Below, piece after piece: positions 60,050 through 64,000 of a DNA stretch of 64,000 nucleotides. Below the pieces are notes generated by a model. That model made no database searches. It worked only from the letters and a program-made list of their open reading frames with translations, and was not told where the DNA came from. Position 1 is the stretch's first letter; every line of letters starts with the position of its first letter. Origin of the DNA: Cephalopachus bancanus (lineage: Eukaryota; Chordata; Mammalia; Primates; Tarsiidae); contig JAPVLO010000384.1 of assembly GCA_027257055.1 (NCBI GenBank), forward strand, positions 248,001 to 312,000. The letters run 5' to 3'. The position numbers and the translations under genes were made by a program.

Positions 60050-60060
60050 CTGTATTTTCT

Positions 60061-60487
60061 AATGAACCCTGAGCACCCTGTCTTAGATTAGATCAAAGTA
60101 TAGGGAGCCAGAAATGACAACAGAACACAGATATGTCATCAACCAAGAAGGGAGAATGTTAAGACTCACTCTTCCTAAAACACGTCCTATGAATGCAACG
60201 GAGGCCACACGATTGTCAAAGACATTGACAGACACTGCGAAATGTTTGTCGCCCTGCCACCGTGTAAAGGGCGGGGGGTCCTAGGCAGCCAGCCATCCTG
60301 CACGTGACTTGTGGCTCTGACAGCCAAGGCTGGCGAGCACCACAGAGGCAGAAGAGAATTTTGTAACGAGCCCATCGAGGTGCCCTCAAAATCCATTTTA
60401 TCTACAATGCCATGCCAATGTCCGTCCCAGACACAGGGTGTGGGCAGGAAATAGACAAGAAACCGAGTCCTCGCCTTTGGAATACGT
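60061..60487. other. Unique sequence
   Basis: Nothing recognised. Confidence 0.5.
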
Positions 60488-60547
60488 TTTTCTCTTCTTT
60501 CTTTCTCTCTCTCTCTCTCTCTCTCTCCTTCTTTCCTTCTTTTTTTA
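60488..60547. repeat. Pyrimidine tract with (CT)n
   Basis: CT run at about 60504-60527 within TTTC/TTCC repeats, at the tail position of the following Alu monomer. Confidence 0.95.
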
Positions 60548-60663
60548 GAGATGGTGGTCTCACTATACTGCGTAGGCTGGTCTCGAACTCCTGGGCTCCA
60601 GCAATCCCCTCGCCTCGGCCTCCCAAAGTGCTGGGGTTACAGGCGTAAGCCACAGTGCCCAGC
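60548..60663 (-). mobile_element. Alu left monomer (FLAM-like)
   Basis: Only left-arm sequence (GGCTGGTCTCGAACTCCTGG to GTAAGCCACAGTGCCCAGCC) after a T-rich head. Confidence 0.85.
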
Positions 60664-60881
60664 CCATCGTGGCCTGCATCCTCCTCCCTCCAGCTGCCCT
60701 ACCTCAGCACACCACCCAGCTCCACTGTGTACCCAATGGCATTCCTTGACCTCATGCATTGGCATCCTCAGTGCTTGTCCTAACAGGCGGGCCCCTCCTG
60801 GACATGGCTGCCATTGCTCTTGAAGAGTCTAGAGGGCTGCATCTCTGACCCCTCACACTTCTTCCGCAACTCTGGACCAGT

Positions 60882-60992
60882 CCCATCTGCATAATGCACC
60901 CTCCCATCCACAATTTGCCCATCTGCATAATGCACGATGCGCTACCCTCCCATCCACAATTTGCCCATCTGCATAATGCACGATGCGCTACC
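60882..60992. repeat. 46-bp perfect tandem duplication
   Basis: 60901-60946 and 60947-60992 are identical (CTCCCATCCACAATTTGCCC, then ATCTGCATAATGCACGATGC, then GCTACC). A partial copy (CCCATCTGCATAATGCACC) precedes at 60882-60900. Confidence 0.98.
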
Positions 60993-60996
60993 CACT

Positions 60997-60998
<2 letters not shown>

Positions 60999-61028
<30 letters not shown>
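60999..61028. repeat. (GT)15 microsatellite
   Basis: Uninterrupted GT run right after the tandem duplication. Confidence 0.96.
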
Positions 61029-61031
<3 letters not shown>

Positions 61032-61101
61032 CTTATAGTGCTTGTTCAATTCTCCCCATGACTCTCCAAGGGTTTACTAGCAGTATGAAGACAGGCAGCA
61101 A

Positions 61102-61394
61102 AAGGCCGGGCGTGGTGGCTCACGTCTATAATCCCAGCACTTTGGGAGGCTGAGGTGAGAGGTCTGCCTGAGCCCACGGGTTCAAGACCAGCCCGGGCAA
61201 CTTGGCAATGCCTCATCTCTACAATAAAAATAAAAAAATTAGCCGGGTGTGGTGGCGCATGCCTGTTCCAGCTACTTAGAAGGCTGAGACAGAAGGATCG
61301 CTGAAGCCCAGCAGGTCGAGGCTGCGGTGGCCATGAACGTGCCACTGCACTCCAACCTGGGCAACAGAGTGAGACTCCGACTCAAAAAACAAAA
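61102..61394 (+). mobile_element. Alu SINE, class A, full length
   Basis: Perfect 14-bp duplication AAGACAGGCAGCAA at 61088-61101 and 61395-61408. Confidence 0.96.
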
Positions 61395-61408
61395 AAGACA
61401 GGCAGCAA

Positions 61409-62385
61409 CAACCATGACAAGTTAACTACCAGAGTCTTAAAAGTCTTAAAACGCCTCTTAATGCCCTCACAGAGGTGGCACCAGGGACAATGCCACGACT
61501 GTCAACTGCAAGCATCTGGCACTGGGTGGAAATGTTTTCTACAAGAGGGCAGGGCAGGCCTCGAATCTTTCTGGCTTTGCGGGCAAGTGGTCACTTGTCT
61601 CTACACAGATCTGCTGTCAAAGCATCAGAGCAGCCACAAGTGGGACATAAACAAAAGGGTGTGGCTGGTGTGGACGCCACATCCTGATCTAGACAATGGG
61701 ACCAAAAGGATTTAAACTAGGAGAAGTAAAAAGTAAACAAATAAGTAAACAACGAAAGTAGACATGGCTCCTGCCACACCGCACTCCGACCCCAGTTTGC
61801 AGTACTTAGAAAATGGCTGAAAGTAAGAGAAGAGAAAATAGATATATCCAGATATATCGAGAGAGAGCATGAGTATACATGGGTTCTCCCACCAAGTCTG
61901 AGCAATCCACCGTGGAGGAGACTGCAGTCTGTGTACCATGACATCCCCACTGCCATCAGCTGTGTGTGGATACGCAGGCAGACACACAGATCCAGCAGCA
62001 CTGACTCTAGAAAGGAGGGGAGGGGACAACCACCCCTGTGATGGGTGCAGGAGACTTCAAGGGCCAAATGCCCAGGAAGGAAACTTGGAGAGTCCACAAG
62101 GCAGGGGCTTCAAGGCAAACCACCCAAACTAGGGTAGCTACCCTAACGAGGCACAGCTACCCTCAAGACATTGGCTGCCCCGTTGGGAGCTGCAGGGGGA
62201 GCCCAGGCAGCAGGAGAAAAGAGCATGTCACCAGGAAGACTCACGGGCACCCCTCTCACCAGGGGCCCGGTAGGGAGACAGCAAAAGAGAACACAGGCAG
62301 GATGGCAGGGTGGCTTTGCAGCATGTCCACGTTGCAATTGGTTCTCTCTTGAAAGTCCCAATTATTTTTTAACAAGTGGCTCTGT
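61409..62385. other. Unique sequence, 1 kb
   Basis: No exon or repeat recognised. Confidence 0.5.
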
Positions 62386-62389
62386 GTTT

Positions 62390-62668
62390 TCTTTTCTTTC
62401 ACTCTGTTACCCAGGGTGGAGGGCAGTGGCACTCTCGTGGCCACTGCAGACTTGACCTGATGGACTCAGGTAATCCTTCCACCTCAGCCTTTCAAATAGC
62501 CAGAACTACAGGTGCGTGCCACCACGCCTGGCTAATTTTTTGATTTATTGTAGAGATGAGGTCTCGTCAAGTTGCCCGGGCTGGTCTCGAACCCGTGGGC
62601 TCAGGCAATCCTCTCGCCTTGGCCTCCCAAAGTGCTGGGATTATGGGTGTGAGCCACCGCGCCTGGCA
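62390..62668 (-). mobile_element. Alu SINE, class A
   Basis: Reverse dimer lacking the GAGTTGGAGTCTC end next to the tail; TTTTCTTTTCTTTC head. Confidence 0.92.
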
Positions 62669-63205
62669 GCCTTGCATTTTCATTGGACCTGCTAAATGAG
62701 GCAGCCAGTCCCAACAGCAGCAGGGATGCTGGGCGTGCTCCCCCCCTGCTACTCCAGAAGACAACCGTGTTAACAAACGTCCCTCCCACGCCCACCCTGG
62801 ATGCGAGTTCACCCCACCCCAGACACAGGGGCGGAGCGCCTGGGAGGAGAGAAAGCGTGGAGGACTAAATTGAATTCTGATTTGGGCTGCTGCACTATGC
62901 ATGCTGAATAGAGCTGGAAACAATCACAGACGCAACTGAAATCAACAGGAAGGAGCCAGAGGAGCTCTCCACCTCTGGCAGGGGACTGCCAGGAAGGAGT
63001 GTGGGAGGGGTAACTGAAAAGCAAAGTTGACTCTCAAAAAGAAATCAAGTATTAGAACCGTGCCCTGGGTGCTATGGATGTCCTAACTCGGAAATGGAAT
63101 GCTGGTTACAGTTTTGCAAACTATCAAGTACTCCAGGTCTTCCACCTAAGTAAAGGAGCATCCTTTAAACTTCATCACTAGTCTTTCTGCTCTTCGAAAA
63201 AAAAA
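62669..63205. other. Unique sequence
   Basis: Nothing recognised. Confidence 0.5.
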
Positions 63206-63207
63206 GC

Positions 63208-63525
63208 GGCTGGGGCGGCGGCTCAGTCCTATAATCCCAGCATTTTGGGAGGCTGAGGTGAAAGGATTGCCTGAGCCCACAGGTTCAAGACCAGCCTGGG
63301 CAACTTGGTGAGACCTCATCTCTACAATAAATCAAAAAATTAGCCAGGCATGGTGGCGTGTGCCTGGAATTCCAGCTACTTGGAAGGCTGAGGTAGAAGG
63401 ATCGCCTGAGCCCAGCAGGTCGAGGCCACGGTGACTGGGAGCGTGCCACTGCACTCCAGCCTGGGTGACAGAGTAAGAGTCCAAAAAAAGAGAAAGAAAG
63501 AAAGAAAAAGAAAAGAAAGAAATGA
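63208..63525 (+). mobile_element. Alu SINE, class A
   Basis: Full dimer with an (AAAG)n tail. Confidence 0.93.
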
Positions 63526-64000
63526 AATTCACATGGGGCCTGGAGGCAGTCAGAGGTCAGGACTGTCCAGCAATGAGATGACAGCGCAGTACCCCTCAGA
63601 TGAAACTGGGGGGCTTTGGGGAAGAGAGAACAAGCACCCACCGTCTTCCTCTGCCCTCTCCCTCCTTCTCACAGGTGCCTATCCTGGTTCCCTACAGGGA
63701 TCCTCTCCCATGCCTTTCACTGAAATTAGAACACAAGCCCGCTCTGCTTCAAAGGGTCCCCCATCCCTGATCTCTGAAGCGCGACCCAAGCCCAAACAGG
63801 ACCCCCACTCATCTCGAACTCTCCCTCTTCCAGAAGATCAGCATGATGCCAAGAAATGGCGCAGGTTGAATTTAAACCACACAGCATCCTCACGACCTTA
63901 GCTCAACATTGCTGGAGTCTTTGTGTGTCAATCTGTGAGTGAGAAGAAAACAAAGTATTGAAGACCTGGTACCAGGATTTTTGGCATTGGGAATGTTATG
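63526..64000. other. Unique sequence
   Basis: Nothing recognised to the end of the window. Confidence 0.5.

Overview
The window is repeat-dense primate nuclear DNA with one clear protein-coding exon. The dimeric Alu (7SL-derived) SINEs are primate-specific. Their consensus (ACAATAAATC linker, CAGCAGGTCGAGGCTGCGG right arm) differs from human, lemur and galago Alus as I remember them. Two short LTR-derived, poly(A)-tailed inserts match what is described in the tarsier genome as TINEs (Tarsius interspersed elements: LTR-derived, LINE1-mobilised). I therefore infer a tarsier (Tarsius/Carlito). The organism call is inference; the repeats themselves are seen directly.

Gene content: the minus strand at 46772-47053 carries the first coding exon of FILIP1 (filamin A-interacting protein 1), with a good acceptor and donor and a 92-codon reading frame. 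Everything to the left (46.8 kb) would then be FILIP1 intron 2 and everything to the right (16.9 kb) intron 1. I found no second FILIP1 exon, no RNA gene, no CRISPR array and no CpG-island-like promoter. Other open frames are accidental or lie in repeats.

Layout: 0-10 kb holds Alus, a MER1A-type hAT transposon split by an Alu, an inverted L1 fused to an Alu tail, and an old L1M. 10-20 kb holds Alus, MIR and L2 remnants, a 40-bp minisatellite, and an MST-type MaLR LTR. 20-28 kb holds an old L2 reverse-transcriptase fragment split by two younger L1s with perfect target-site duplications, a retrocopy of an unidentified mRNA 3' end, and further L1 fragments. 28-46 kb holds many Alus, a compound GT/GA minisatellite, and a twin-primed L1 carrying an Alu. 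46-50 kb holds the FILIP1 exon and both TINE-like inserts. 50-64 kb holds more L1s and Alus, a rearranged duplication at 56-58 kb, a tandem Alu pair sharing one target-site duplication, and a 46-bp perfect tandem duplication.

On age layering: MIR, L2, MER1A, L1M and MaLR are old. AluJ-like copies come next. Most Alus belong to a lineage-specific class A, and a distinct class B (GGCTCAGCCTGTAATCC start, GCGGCCACTGCACTCCAGTCTGG end) contains the least diverged copies.
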